Origin: Candidatus Rokuibacteriota bacterium | GTDB lineage: Bacteria; Methylomirabilota; Methylomirabilia; Rokubacteriales; CSP1-6 | Direction of reading: 5' to 3' | DNA length: 64,000 nucleotides | Assembly: GCA_003220685.1 (NCBI GenBank) | Contig: QHTE01000053.1 | Coordinates: forward strand, 43,200-107,199 | Shown here: positions 48,783 through 57,681 of the stretch, one piece after another | How positions within the stretch are numbered: the first letter of the stretch is position 1 | How the letters are laid out: each line of letters begins with the position of its first letter | Made by a program: the position numbers and the translations under genes | The notes under the pieces: model-generated | What the model was told of the DNA's origin: nothing | Seen by the model: the letters and a program-made list of their open reading frames with translations, nothing else | Databases searched by the model: none

Positions 48783-49871
48783 CTAGCCGACCTGGAAACG
48801 CTTCATCGCCGCCTGGTCGAACGCGAGCCCGAGTCCCGGCTTCTTCGGCACCACGAGCTGACCGGCCTCGATGGGCGGCGTCTCCTCGTAGAGCCTGAGC
48901 GTCCACGGCATGTACTCGACGGTGAGCCCGTTGGGGATGGCCGCGACCAGGTGGACGTGGATCTCCGGCACCAGGTGGCTCACCACCGGCAGGTTGAACG
49001 CCTCGGCCATGCCCGCGACCTTCATCCACTGCGTGATGCCGCCCACGCGCAGGAGGTCGATCATCACGACGTCGATCGAGCGGTGCTCCAGCAGGTGTCG
49101 GAAGGGGACGATGCCGTAGTGATACTCGCCGGCGGCGATCGGCGTGGTCAGCGCATCGGCGATACGCGCCATGCCGGGGTAGTCGTCGTGCGTCGTCGGG
49201 TCTTCCAGCCAGAAGAGATGGTACGGCTCGATGCGGCGTCCGACCTCGATCGCCTGGTTCACGCTCCAGAGCTGGTTGATGTCGCACATGAGATCGATGT
49301 CCGGCCCGATCGACTCGCGCATAACGCGCACGCGCTCGACCGAGGCGGCCACGGTCGGCTCGCTGCCGCACTGCATCTTCATCTGGCGGAATCCCATGTC
49401 GCGCAGGCGCGGGCCGGCCTTGGCGAGATAGTCGATCGGATGCGGACGCATGAGCGCGCCGCTCGCGTACGTGGCGGCGCGGTCGCGCAGGCCGCCCAGG
49501 AGCGCGCACACGGACTGGCCCGTCGCCTTGCCCTTGAGATCCCAGCACGCGATGTCGACGGCTGAGAGCGCCAGGGTGAAGATGCCGCCCGGGCCCGAGC
49601 TCCCGGCCGCGCGCCGGAGCTTGGCGGTGATCGCCTCCACCTGGGTCGGATCCTCGCCGATCGTCAGCCGCGCGAGCTCGTCCACCGCGGTCTTGAGCGC
49701 CGGGGTGAGCGCGCCGCCGAAGAACGTCAGGCCGAGGCCGACCGCGCCCTGATCGGTGCCGAGCTCGAGAGTGACGAACTCGCGCGTGTCGGTGGGCGCG
49801 GGCAGGCCCACCACGAGCGGGTTGTCGGCCGGCGTGCGCAGCGCGCGGGTGGTCACGTGGGTGATCTTCAT
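48783..49871 (-). CDS. Mandelate racemase/muconate lactonizing (enolase superfamily) protein
   Basis: 362 residues, normal length. A KxK-type motif sits in FRQMKMQCGSEPTVAASVER. The metal ligands are CDINQLWSVNQAI, WLEDPTTHDDYPG and PIAAGEYHYGIVPF, with a possible catalytic His in VVSHLVPEIHVHLV. It could be an acid-sugar dehydratase, racemase or cycloisomerase. GAGACGCC precedes ATG 49871. It starts a left-facing series that continues, after 48 bp, with the deleted oxidoreductase and the importer genes; divergent from the Rieske dioxygenase across 42 bp. It is only distantly similar to the superfamily member at 6373. Confidence 0.88.
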   Translation of the reverse strand: MKITHVTTRALRTPADNPLVVGLPAPTDTREFVTLELGTDQGAVGLGLTFFGGALTPALKTAVDELARLTIGEDPTQVEAITAKLRRAAGSSGPGGIFTLALSAVDIACWDLKGKATGQSVCALLGGLRDRAATYASGALMRPHPIDYLAKAGPRLRDMGFRQMKMQCGSEPTVAASVERVRVMRESIGPDIDLMCDINQLWSVNQAIEVGRRIEPYHLFWLEDPTTHDDYPGMARIADALTTPIAAGEYHYGIVPFRHLLEHRSIDVVMIDLLRVGGITQWMKVAGMAEAFNLPVVSHLVPEIHVHLVAAIPNGLTVEYMPWTLRLYEETPPIEAGQLVVPKKPGLGLAFDQAAMKRFQVG

Positions 49872-49913
49872 CGGCGTCTCCTTCGAGGTGGTGGTCGCCT
49901 ACAATACACTTCC

Positions 49914-51218
49914 GTGAACGTCCAATCCATCAAGGGACTGGTTCAGGCCGACCGCGTGCACCGGGCGGTCTACACCGATCCCCAGCTGTTCGAGCTCGAG
50001 CTGGACCGGATCTTCGGGCGCGCGTGGCTCGTCCTCGGCCACGAAAGCCAGGTCGCCCACCCGGGCGATTTCTTCACGACGCGCATGGGACGCGAGCCCA
50101 TCATCGTGACGCGCCACACCGACGGCTCGGTGCGCGTGCTGGTCAATCGCTGCGCCCACCGCGGCGCGCGCGTCTGCGAGGCGGCGGACGGCACGACGGC
50201 CGAGTTCGTCTGCGCCTATCACGGCTGGACCTACGGCACCGACGGCCGGCTCGCGGGCCTACCGCTGCCCGAGGGTTACGCGCGTCCGGCCGCGCAGTCG
50301 ATCGACGGTGGGCTCGCCCGCGTACCGCGCGTCGACGCCTACCGGGGATTTTTGTTCGCGTCGCTCGCCGCGCACGGCCCGACGCTCGCCGAGTTTCTCG
50401 GGCCGCTGCGGGCCTCGTTCGACGATTTCGTCGAGCGCGCGCCGGAGGGCGAGGTCGAGGTGGCCGGCGGCGTCTTCAAGCACGCCTACCGGGGCAACTG
50501 GAAGCTCGTGCTCGAAAACCACAACGACACCGTGCACCCGGTGTTCGTGCACGCGTCGTCCATCTGGGCGGCGCGCCGGGAGCCGACGGCGGAGGGTGCC
50601 TATTCGGAGATCGGGGTGCGCCAGATGCTCCAGAACGGCGCGCCGTGGGAGGTGTGGGAGAACACCGGGCTCTGGGTCGCCGGCCACGGCCACTCGTGGA
50701 TGGCCGACTATCACGACGACAGCCGGCTCGTGGCGGCCCTCGCGCATCCGGCGTTCGCGGAATACCGTGCGGCGCTGGAGCGGCGGCTCGGACGCGAGGG
50801 CGCGGCTCGGGTGCTGGGCGAGCTGCGCTGGAACAGCATCGTCTACCCCAATTGCTCCTTCATGAGCCAGTTCCGTCAGCTTCGCATCGTCCATCCGATC
50901 GCGGTGGACCGGACCGTGGTCTATGCGTACTCGTTCAGGCTCAAGGGGGCACCGGAGCGGATGTTCCGCGACACCGTCGCGTTCTCGAACGTCGTCAACG
51001 GGACGGCCTCGCCCGTTCTCACCGACGACCTCGAAGTGTACGAGCGCACGCAAGAAGGGCTCGGCGCGCGCGGCTCCGACTGGGTGTTTCTCGGGCGCGG
51101 GCAGGGGGGCGATCTACCGGACCGCGACGGGACGCTCCGGGGCCGGACCGGGACCAGCGAGGTTCACATTCGCAATCAGCTCGCGGCCTGGCTCGAGTAC
51201 ATGACGGCCGAGTCCTGA
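49914..51218 (+). CDS. Aromatic-ring-hydroxylating dioxygenase, Rieske alpha subunit
   Basis: 434 residues. The Rieske [2Fe-2S] site is LVNRCAHRGARVC (Cys about 80, His about 82) and FVCAYHGWTYGTDGRL (Cys about 100, His about 103). The mononuclear iron site lies in LENHNDTVHPVFVHASSIW (two His about residues 205-215), with the third Asp ligand further on. The domain order is the normal Rieske then catalytic START-like domain. It adds O2 to an aromatic ring, forming a cis-dihydrodiol or demethylating, together with the beta subunit encoded 1 bp downstream. GTG 49914 is chosen as the first codon of the family-like sequence. No ferredoxin or reductase gene is adjacent. Confidence 0.92.
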   Translation: MNVQSIKGLVQADRVHRAVYTDPQLFELELDRIFGRAWLVLGHESQVAHPGDFFTTRMGREPIIVTRHTDGSVRVLVNRCAHRGARVCEAADGTTAEFVCAYHGWTYGTDGRLAGLPLPEGYARPAAQSIDGGLARVPRVDAYRGFLFASLAAHGPTLAEFLGPLRASFDDFVERAPEGEVEVAGGVFKHAYRGNWKLVLENHNDTVHPVFVHASSIWAARREPTAEGAYSEIGVRQMLQNGAPWEVWENTGLWVAGHGHSWMADYHDDSRLVAALAHPAFAEYRAALERRLGREGAARVLGELRWNSIVYPNCSFMSQFRQLRIVHPIAVDRTVVYAYSFRLKGAPERMFRDTVAFSNVVNGTASPVLTDDLEVYERTQEGLGARGSDWVFLGRGQGGDLPDRDGTLRGRTGTSEVHIRNQLAAWLEYMTAES

Positions 51219-51219
51219 G

Positions 51220-51708
51220 ATGCGCGCGGCGGCCGACGCCGAGCTGCGCTCGGAGATCGAGCAGCTTCTCTATCACGAGGCGTGGCTGCTCGACCGCGGC
51301 CGGCTCGACGAGTGGCTCGGCCTCTACACCGACGACGCGACGTACTGGATTCCGCTGCAGGCGAATCAGGCCGATCCGCTGACGACCTCATCGATCGTCT
51401 ACGACGACCGCCGCCTCCTGGAAGTACGGGTCCGCCAGTTCCAGCACCCGCGCGCCCATGCGCGCGTTCCCGCCCCTCGCACCGTGCACCAGATCGGAAA
51501 CGTCCGGGTGCTGGAAGCCGACGGCCCCGACGCGCGCGTGGGCTCGACGCTCGTGCTGGTCGAGTACCGGCGCGAGCGCCAGCGCGTGTGGGGCGCCGTG
51601 GTCGAGCATCGCCTGCGCCGCACCGCCCAGGGACTGCGGATCGCCGCGAAGCGGGTCGACCTCGTGAATTCGGAGGCGGAGCTCGACGGCGTCGTGTGCT
51701 TGTTATGA
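51220..51708 (+). CDS. Aromatic-ring-hydroxylating dioxygenase, beta subunit
   Basis: 162 residues with the NTF2/scytalone-dehydratase-like fold of dioxygenase small subunits. It has EIEQLLYHEAWLLDRGRLDE, WLGLYTDDATYWIPLQANQA and the arginine-rich centre RQFQHPRAHARVPAPRTVHQ. It completes the alpha3beta3 hexamer and does not carry metal. ATG 51220 follows the alpha stop by 1 bp. Its stop overlaps the start of the permease gene (ATGA), so the enzyme and a transporter are translationally coupled. Confidence 0.9.
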   Translation: MRAAADAELRSEIEQLLYHEAWLLDRGRLDEWLGLYTDDATYWIPLQANQADPLTTSSIVYDDRRLLEVRVRQFQHPRAHARVPAPRTVHQIGNVRVLEADGPDARVGSTLVLVEYRRERQRVWGAVVEHRLRRTAQGLRIAAKRVDLVNSEAELDGVVCLL

Positions 51709-52463
51709 GTCGGGAATCGGTCGAGCGGTTGGCGGCGCCAAGTCTGCTGATCGCCGTGCTCGTGATCTGGCAGATCGCGACCGCATTCGCGCATCCCGAC
51801 TTCATTCTGAGCCCGTGGGAGATCGCGCGGCACGTTGTCGAGGCGCTCTGGTCGGGTGAGCTTTTGCCGCACGTCGGGGCGAGCCTGGCTCGCTCGCTGC
51901 CGGGATTCGTCTTCGGGTCACTGATCGGTGTCGTCCTCGGGCTTCTGGCCGGGGTCGCGCGCAGCCTGGATCAGCTCCTGAGCCCCGTCGTGTTCCTGAC
52001 GTACCCCGTCCCGAAGATCGTGTTCTTGCCGATCGTGATGCTCTGGGTCGGGATCGGCGACGTCTCGAAGATCGCGGTCATCGCGCTCGCGTGCTTCTAT
52101 CCGTGCTTCATCAACGCTTACTACGGCGCCCGCGGGACGTCGACGATCATGGTGTGGAGCGGCCTCAACATGGGCGCGCGCCCGTCGCAGACATTTCGAA
52201 AAATCGTGATCCCGAGCGCGCTCCCGCTCGTCTTCGCCGGCCTGCGCGTCTCGCTCGCGCTCTCGTTCATCCTGCTCTTCTCGACCGAGATGATCAACGC
52301 GCGCTCCGGCCTCGGTTTTCTCATCCGGCAGTCGGAGTCGAGCTTGCGGTTCGACCTGATGTACGTCGCGATCGTCGCGGTCGCGGCGCTCGGCTACGCC
52401 GGCGATCAGCTGCTCCTTCTGGTGCGGCGCTACGTCCTCGCGTGGCAGGAGGCGATCCGATGA
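51705..52463 (+). CDS. ABC transporter permease, nitrate/sulfonate/taurine type (SsuC/TauC-like), first copy
   Basis: 252 residues, six helices. LLGLLAGVARSLDQLLSPVV and FLTYPVPKIVFLPIVMLWVG are characteristic, as is the EAA-like loop LNMGARPSQTFRKIVIPSAL. ATG 51705 overlaps the dioxygenase beta stop. A second, different permease of the same type follows with another 4-bp overlap, so the channel is probably a heterodimer. Given the coupling, it probably imports the dioxygenase substrate, an aromatic carboxylate or sulfonate (inference). Confidence 0.9.
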   Translation: MSRESVERLAAPSLLIAVLVIWQIATAFAHPDFILSPWEIARHVVEALWSGELLPHVGASLARSLPGFVFGSLIGVVLGLLAGVARSLDQLLSPVVFLTYPVPKIVFLPIVMLWVGIGDVSKIAVIALACFYPCFINAYYGARGTSTIMVWSGLNMGARPSQTFRKIVIPSALPLVFAGLRVSLALSFILLFSTEMINARSGLGFLIRQSESSLRFDLMYVAIVAVAALGYAGDQLLLLVRRYVLAWQEAIR

Positions 52464-53245
52464 GTGTCCGCTGGTCGGACACGGCCGCCGCCTTCCGCCG
52501 CATGGCGCTCCTCGTGGTCGGCGTGCTCGCATGGGAGACGGCGGCGCGGAGCGGCCTCTTCAGTCCGCTCATCGTGCCATCCGTCACCCGCATCGGCTAC
52601 CAGCTCTGGCTGCTGGCGACCCAGCCCGACTCGATCGTCGAGGCGTGCTATTCGCTTGCCAGGGCGCTCGGCGGCTTCGCGCTGGCGGCCGTGGTCGGCT
52701 TCGCCCTCGGCGTGCTGATGGGCCGCTCGGCACCGGTCGCGGCCGCGCTCGGTCCCTTCTTCTCCGGAACTTATCCGGTCCCCAAGATCGCCCTCTTCCC
52801 GATCTTCATCTATCTCTTCGGCATCGGCTCTCTCTCCAAGGTGCTGTTGATCTTCCTGGAGTGCCTCTACCCGATCGTGATCACGACGCAGGCGGGCGGG
52901 CGCGCTGTGAACCGCGTCCTCGTCTGGTCGGCCGCCAACATGGGCGCCTCCCGCGCGCGCATCCTCCGGAGTATCGTCGTCCCGGCGACGGCGCCGTTCA
53001 TCTTCGCCGGCTTCCGGATCGCGCTGCCTATCGCGATGATCGTCGTCATCATCACCGAGATGATCAGCTCGGCCGACGGGCTCGGCTACCTGGCGATGTA
53101 CGCGCTCGCCTCGTTCAAGACGGACCGGATGCTGGCGATCGTGGTCGTCATCGCGCTCATTGGCATCGCGCTCGATCGGCTCGTGGTCCACCTGCGCGAT
53201 CGTCTCGTGTTCTGGGAGCGGCTCGACTCGTACTATGCTGAGTAG
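52460..53245 (+). CDS. ABC transporter permease, nitrate/sulfonate/taurine type (SsuC/TauC-like), second copy
   Basis: 261 residues, six helices: ARALGGFALAAVVGFALGVL, FFSGTYPVPKIALFPIFIYL, EAA-like loop ANMGASRARILRSIVVPATA and ITEMISSADGLGYLAMYALA. ATG 52460 overlaps the first permease stop (ATGA). The two permeases share only the family framework, not recent duplication. It converges with a 17-bp gap on the genes for the binding protein and ATPase, which together with it would make a complete importer. Confidence 0.9.
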   Translation: MSVRWSDTAAAFRRMALLVVGVLAWETAARSGLFSPLIVPSVTRIGYQLWLLATQPDSIVEACYSLARALGGFALAAVVGFALGVLMGRSAPVAAALGPFFSGTYPVPKIALFPIFIYLFGIGSLSKVLLIFLECLYPIVITTQAGGRAVNRVLVWSAANMGASRARILRSIVVPATAPFIFAGFRIALPIAMIVVIITEMISSADGLGYLAMYALASFKTDRMLAIVVVIALIGIALDRLVVHLRDRLVFWERLDSYYAE

Positions 53246-53262
53246 GGCCGGGCGTCCGCGTT

Positions 53263-54249
53263 CTAGCGCGGCAAATACCCCAGGTCGACCATCTCGTCGA
53301 CGTTGACCGGCTTTTCCAGCCAGCCGAGCTTGTCGTGCATGAAGACGGCGAGCTTGCGGAGGCTGGCGACGTCGACCCGGCCCATCGGATCCCGCTTCCA
53401 GTCGGCGTTCTTCAAATAGATCTCGAGCGGCGTGCGGACGAAGCCCGCCTTGTGCAGGTCGCGCTTGGCCTCGGCGGTGTTGGCGAGGTAGTAGCGGGTC
53501 ACCGCGACGTAGTCGGCGAGGAACGCGCGGACGGCGTCGGGCTGCGCCGTCAAGAACTTCTCGCCGAACCACACGTCGAGGAGCTCGTGATCGTAGCCGA
53601 CCGCCTTGACCGCGGTGAACAGCGTGCGCAGGCCGCCCTTGGCGACCTCCGCCGAATAGAACGGCTCCACGAACGTGCCGAGGCTCACCTTGTCCGAGCG
53701 CACCGCCGCGCCCATCGCGGGAAACGCGATCGGCACCACTTTGACGTCGCGGTCCGGGGTGAGCCCGGCGTTGAGCAGCGCGGCGCGAACCCAGAGATCG
53801 GTCGCGGTCTTGAAGCCGAGGACGCCGGCGGTCCCGCCCTTGAGGTCCTTCACGCTCTTCACCGGCGCGTCGTCCCGGACCATGTACGCCGTCGTGAACC
53901 AGTCCTTGCCGTCCGCCTCGAGACAGATCCCGGCGGTGATCTTGATGTCGAGGCCCTGGGCGCGCGCGAAGATCACGGCGAGCCCCGGCGCGGTGCCGCC
54001 GTCGAGCTCGTTGGCGAGGTAGGCCTGGAAGCGCTCCGGGTTGCCCTGGAACGAGACGAGCTTCAGGCGATACTTCGTGCCCTGGCCGGGCGCCAGATCG
54101 GGCCGCGCCGCCATGAGCCACGCCTGCTCCTCGGCGGCGAAGCCGTGGCCGAAGCGGATCAAGGGCGGATCGGCCGCATGGACCGAACGTGGTGCGCCAA
54201 TCGACACGGCGACGAGACAGACGAGGCCGAGGATCGTCCGGCGGTTCAC
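53263..54249 (-). CDS. ABC transporter substrate-binding protein, NitT/TauT type (SsuA/TauA-like)
   Basis: 328 residues. Signal peptide 1-25 (ending VHAA). The body has an NMT1/SsuA-like bilobal fold: KLVSFQGNPERFQAYLANEL, GTAPGLAVIFARAQGLDIKI, KSVKDLKGGTAGVLGFKTAT and VSLGTFVEPFYSAEVAKGGL. The start is GTG 54249, overlapping the ATPase stop (GTGA). It should deliver the ligand to the two permeases at 51705-53245, which are encoded on the opposite strand. Ligand not identified; its neighbours point to an aromatic acid or sulfonate. Confidence 0.9.
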   Translation of the reverse strand: MNRRTILGLVCLVAVSIGAPRSVHAADPPLIRFGHGFAAEEQAWLMAARPDLAPGQGTKYRLKLVSFQGNPERFQAYLANELDGGTAPGLAVIFARAQGLDIKITAGICLEADGKDWFTTAYMVRDDAPVKSVKDLKGGTAGVLGFKTATDLWVRAALLNAGLTPDRDVKVVPIAFPAMGAAVRSDKVSLGTFVEPFYSAEVAKGGLRTLFTAVKAVGYDHELLDVWFGEKFLTAQPDAVRAFLADYVAVTRYYLANTAEAKRDLHKAGFVRTPLEIYLKNADWKRDPMGRVDVASLRKLAVFMHDKLGWLEKPVNVDEMVDLGYLPR

Positions 54250-55016
54250 GATGGCTTCTCCTCTCGGATCAGGTCCCCAATTCGGTTGCGGGCTTCCAGG
54301 AATGCGATCGATTTGCGCACCGCGATGCCGCGCGGCCGCGGCAGGTCGATCGCGAGCTCTTCGCGGACTCGCGCCGGACGCGCGCTGAGCACGACGACGC
54401 GGTCGCCCAGGTAGACGGCCTCGTCGATGTCGTGGGTGACGAAGAGGATTGTCTTGCGCGTTCGCTGCCAGATCCCGGTCAGCTCCTCCTGCATCGTCTC
54501 CCGCGTTTGCGCGTCGAGCGAGCCGAACGGCTCGTCCATCAGGAGCACCGCCGGGTCGAAGGCGAGCACGCGGGCGAGCGCCACCCGCTGCTTCATCCCG
54601 CCGGAGAGCTCGGCCGGCAGGTGATCGCGGAACTCCCAGAGCCCGGTCAGCTCGAGATAGCGATTCACGACTGCGGCGCGCTCCGCCGCGGGGGCGCCGC
54701 GCACCTCGAGGCCCCAGCCGACGTTGCCGCTCACCGTGCGCCACGGGAAGAGCGCGTACTCCTGGAACACCATGCCGCGATCGGGCCCCGGCCCGACTAC
54801 CTCACGCCCGTGAACCCGGATCCGCCCGGCGTCGCACGGGATGAAGCCGCCGAGGACGTGGAGCAAGGTGCTCTTGCCGCAGCCGCTCGGGCCGACGACC
54901 GTCACGAACTCGCTGTCGGCGACGGACAGGCGCGCCAGGTCGAGCACCTCCAGGGTGCGCCCGTCCCGCGCATACGCCTTCCGGAGGCCTACCACTTCCA
55001 GCGCCGGCGCGCTCAT
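54246..55016 (-). CDS. ABC transporter ATP-binding protein, nitrate/sulfonate/taurine type
   Basis: 256 residues. Walker A VVGPSGCGKSTLLHVLGG, Q-loop MVFQEYALFPWRTVSGNV, signature LSGGMKQRVALARVLAF, Walker B LLMDEPFGSLDAQTRETM and switch His FVTHDIDEAVYLGDRVVVLS. This is the SsuB/TauB class by Q-loop and length. ATG 55016 is 1 bp after the stop of the FAD monooxygenase, and its own stop overlaps the binding protein start, giving the left-facing operon monooxygenase - ATPase - binding protein. Confidence 0.93.
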   Translation of the reverse strand: MSAPALEVVGLRKAYARDGRTLEVLDLARLSVADSEFVTVVGPSGCGKSTLLHVLGGFIPCDAGRIRVHGREVVGPGPDRGMVFQEYALFPWRTVSGNVGWGLEVRGAPAAERAAVVNRYLELTGLWEFRDHLPAELSGGMKQRVALARVLAFDPAVLLMDEPFGSLDAQTRETMQEELTGIWQRTRKTILFVTHDIDEAVYLGDRVVVLSARPARVREELAIDLPRPRGIAVRKSIAFLEARNRIGDLIREEKPS

Positions 55017-55017
55017 C

Positions 55018-56199
55018 TCACGCCGTCTCGGCGGCGCGGGGCGGCCAGGCCAGCAGGCGCTCGAGGGCGGCCTGGGTCCGCGCGAGCGACCGGCCCTCGC
55101 GGCGGATGCGGCGGTTGCGTAGCCAGCACGCGAGCACGCCGGTGAGCTGGCCCTCCTCGCCGATCTGGCGAGAGAGCCGGACGATCGTCTCCACCCTGCG
55201 CCGGCGACGGGCGACGTAGCTCTCGAGCGCCCGAGGCATGTCCGTCTCGCCCCGGGCGGCCCGCGTCAGCTCCTCGGCGAGCACCGCGGCGTCTTCCATC
55301 GCCAGGCCCGCGCCCTGGCCCATGTTCGGCGTCAGCGCGTGTGCCGCGTCGCCCAGGAGCGCCACCCGCCCGCGCGCCCATGCGGGCTGACGGACTTCTT
55401 CGATGTCGGTGCACACCACGCCGTCGGTCGACTCGAGCTCGCCGAACGCCCGCCGCACCCGCGAGTCGGTGAGCTCGCCGAACAGGGTCCGCAGCGCCCC
55501 CACGCTCTCGAGGGCCCACGCGCGGCTCTTGTGAGGCGAGTTGAACGTCGTCCACACGTAGAGCTGGCCGCCGCCGATCGGGACGAGCCCGACGCGCTTG
55601 CCGCGTCCGAGGAACTCGGTGAAGTGCTCGACCCCGTCCACGTTGGGCACGACGAAGCGATGCGACCGATACCCGAGGTACACGGGCTCGTTCGGGCCGA
55701 AGAATCGCGCGCGCACGGTGGAGCGAATCCCGTCGGCGCCGATCAGGACGTCGGCGGTGAAGACTTCTCCGCGCTCGGTCTCGACGCGGACTCCGCCCGC
55801 ATCGGCCTCGAGCGCGACGATGCGCGTGTCGAGATGGATGGTGCCGGCCGGCAGGCCGTCGGACAGGCACTCGTGCAGGTGTGCTCGGTGGCACAGGGCT
55901 CCGATCGCGAGCCGCCCCGCGGCATACAGCGGGCGATAGTCTCGAGTGGCCAGTCGCCGCCCGCGGTGATCGTAGGTATCGCGCGCCAGGTACGGGGAGC
56001 TTCGCGAGCGCACGCACGACGCCATGCCGTTGGCCTCCAGCACGGCCATGGCGTTCGGATTCATGATGATTCCGGCGCCGACCGTCGCGAGCTTGGGGGC
56101 GCGCTCGAGCACCACGACGCTGAGCCCCGCGAGGGCGAGCTCGCGCCCGAGCGAGAGCCCGCCGATCCCGCCGCCCACGACGATGGTCGAAAGCCGCAT
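55018..56199 (-). CDS. FAD-dependent monooxygenase (salicylate hydroxylase-like, class A)
   Basis: 393 residues. The FAD dinucleotide motif is VVGGGIGGLSLGRELALAGL (residues 8-27), the DG motif VLIGADGIRSTVRARFFG (about 155) and the third FAD motif VALLGDAAHALTPNMGQGAG (about 283). This is the complete class A para-hydroxybenzoate/salicylate hydroxylase set; electrons come from NAD(P)H. It hydroxylates an aromatic or heterocyclic acid. ATG 56199 starts the protein. It leads the operon with importer ATPase and binding protein and faces the Rieske dioxygenase, so both oxygenases are tied to one uptake system. Confidence 0.9.
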   Translation of the reverse strand: MRLSTIVVGGGIGGLSLGRELALAGLSVVVLERAPKLATVGAGIIMNPNAMAVLEANGMASCVRSRSSPYLARDTYDHRGRRLATRDYRPLYAAGRLAIGALCHRAHLHECLSDGLPAGTIHLDTRIVALEADAGGVRVETERGEVFTADVLIGADGIRSTVRARFFGPNEPVYLGYRSHRFVVPNVDGVEHFTEFLGRGKRVGLVPIGGGQLYVWTTFNSPHKSRAWALESVGALRTLFGELTDSRVRRAFGELESTDGVVCTDIEEVRQPAWARGRVALLGDAAHALTPNMGQGAGLAMEDAAVLAEELTRAARGETDMPRALESYVARRRRRVETIVRLSRQIGEEGQLTGVLACWLRNRRIRREGRSLARTQAALERLLAWPPRAAETA

Positions 56200-56294
56200 C
56201 AGGGGGCGATTGTAGTCACGCCCCGGTGAACGGTCAAAAAGGGAAGTCGGGAACTGTGGCCGTAAGTCGCCGGTGGCGATGCGCGCTCCGGCCG

Positions 56295-56315
56295 TGGCGA
56301 GGGGTGCGTCCCCTC
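56295..56315 (-). terminator. Stem-loop after the aldo/keto reductase gene
   Basis: GCGAGGGG (56295-56302) pairs perfectly with CCCCTCGC (56308-56315) around a 5-base loop, 2 bases beyond the reductase stop (read on the minus strand). There is no T-tract, so it may be a Rho-assisted or stabilising hairpin. It separates the reductase from the downstream FAD monooxygenase operon. Confidence 0.55.
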
Positions 56316-56317
56316 GC

Positions 56318-57184
56318 TCAGGTCGGAAGACCGAACAGCGAGGTGAGCCGCTTCGATGCGACCATGGCCCCCATCGCCTCGTCGGTCGGGCGGCGCTCGA
56401 AGCGGCTCGCCGCGTCGAGGACCCTGGGCAGGAGCGTGAGATCGCCCGCGGTGTTCAGGAACACGCCGGGCATGCCGATCACGTAGTGCACCGCGCGGTC
56501 GACGTCGGTCTGGTCCTCGAGCGGCTGGTACCACGTCGAGTGCGTCCGGTCCGAGATCGCCCACGGGCCGCGCGCGATCGACTTGATGATCTGCACGGCG
56601 ACCTTGCGCTCGCGACAGATCGCGAGGACCTCGTCGAAGCTTCGCCGGTAGCGCTCGTTCTCGGCCATGAAGAAGTTGTAGGGAAGCAGAACCGAATCGA
56701 AGTCGAAGCGTGCGAGGCTCCGCCGGTGCATGGCGGCGATGGTCCAGCCGTGGCCCGTGACGCCGATGAACCGCGTCAGCCCCTGCTGGCGCGCTTCGAT
56801 CACGGCCTCGAGCACGCCGCCGGGGCCCATCGCCTGATCCCAATCGTCCGGGTGGCCGAGCGAGTGCAGCTGGATCAGATCGACGTGATCGACGCGCAGC
56901 CGCTCGAGCGAGCGATGGATGTCCTCGCGGCCCTCCTTCGCGGTCCGCGAGCCGGTCTTCGTCGCCAGGAAGAAGTCCTTCCGGTGGCGCGCCATCCACG
57001 GCCCGATGCGTAGCTCGGAATCACCGTAGCGCGCCGCGGTGTCGATGTGGTTGACACCGCAGCGCAGGAGCACGTCGAGCGCGCGGTCGGCATCGGCCTG
57101 ACTCGCGCGGGCCAGCGCGGCGGCGCCGAAGAGCGTGACGCTGCTGAGGTGCCCGGTTCTGCCGAAGGGTCGCCGCTCGATCAT
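56318..57184 (-). CDS. Aldo/keto reductase
   Basis: 288 residues. The catalytic tetrad is visible: Asp 48 ([13 protein letters not shown]), Tyr 53, Lys 76 ([15 protein letters not shown]) and His 107 ([19 protein letters not shown]). The fold is the standard barrel without the long C-terminal loop of mammalian members. It reduces aldehydes or ketones with NADPH. GGGAGG lies 9-14 bases before ATG 57184. Divergent from the lipoprotein gene; the gap carries an 18-bp perfect palindrome that overlaps the likely -35 region, so it is probably repressed by a dimeric regulator. Confidence 0.92.
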   Translation of the reverse strand: MIERRPFGRTGHLSSVTLFGAAALARASQADADRALDVLLRCGVNHIDTAARYGDSELRIGPWMARHRKDFFLATKTGSRTAKEGREDIHRSLERLRVDHVDLIQLHSLGHPDDWDQAMGPGGVLEAVIEARQQGLTRFIGVTGHGWTIAAMHRRSLARFDFDSVLLPYNFFMAENERYRRSFDEVLAICRERKVAVQIIKSIARGPWAISDRTHSTWYQPLEDQTDVDRAVHYVIGMPGVFLNTAGDLTLLPRVLDAASRFERRPTDEAMGAMVASKRLTSLFGLPT

Positions 57185-57214
57185 TACTGGACCTCCCGAC
57201 CGGTATATTACCCT

Positions 57215-57232
57215 TTCGTCGCATGCGACGAA
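57215..57232. promoter_or_regulatory. 18-bp perfect palindrome, candidate operator in a divergent gap
   Basis: TTCGTCGCATGCGACGAA reads identically on both strands. It lies 30 bases before the aldo/keto reductase start and 57 before the lipoprotein start. On the minus strand a TAATAT (57209-57204) lies 16 bases past its TTCGTC end, so the palindrome would cover the -35 site of the reductase promoter. A second small inverted repeat, GGTA-TAT-TACC (57202-57212), contains that -10. This looks like a repressor site; the repressor is not identified. Confidence 0.65.
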
Positions 57233-57289
57233 GGTCGGATACCCGATGATCGCCCTCCTTGCTATCTGAGCGGGCAGGAGGAGACCACG

Positions 57290-57670
57290 ATGAAGACACT
57301 CGCGATTGCGCTCCTGGCGTTGCTCGCAGCTACGTCCGCGGGATGCGGTGCTGCTCGGGAAGCTCAGCAGGCTGCGGCCAACGCGCCGACGGCCAACATC
57401 GCCGGCACATGGTCGGGGAGCGCGGGGACCGGCGGTGTGTTCACGCCCATCACGATGACCCTGGCCCAGACGGGTACCGACGTCTCGGGCAACATCAACG
57501 TGGGCGGGCGGCCCGACCTCTCGGGTCCGATCAGGGGCACCGTCCAGGGCGAGCTCGTGAATCTCTCGCTGGTGACCGTGAAGCTCGGTCAGATGATGGT
57601 CAAGCAGCAGAACACGATGATCGGCGAGGTCGTCGGCGGCCTTCCCGTCACGCTCCGGCGCGCGCAGTAG
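57290..57670 (+). CDS. Small lipoprotein of unknown function
   Basis: 126 residues. A lipoprotein signal has the lipobox TSAGC (Cys 19). After a short Ala-rich linker there is one compact beta-rich domain: [40 protein letters not shown] and [20 protein letters not shown]. The Gly/Thr-Ser alternation resembles the lipocalin-like or avidin-like small beta barrels that occur in many secreted proteins of unknown role. AGGAGGAG lies 7-14 bases before ATG 57290. Monocistronic: a strong hairpin follows. I do not recognise a named family. Confidence 0.8.
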   Translation: MKTLAIALLALLAATSAGCGAAREAQQAAANAPTANIAGTWSGSAGTGGVFTPITMTLAQTGTDVSGNINVGGRPDLSGPIRGTVQGELVNLSLVTVKLGQMMVKQQNTMIGEVVGGLPVTLRRAQ

Positions 57671-57681
57671 GCCGCGGGTGG

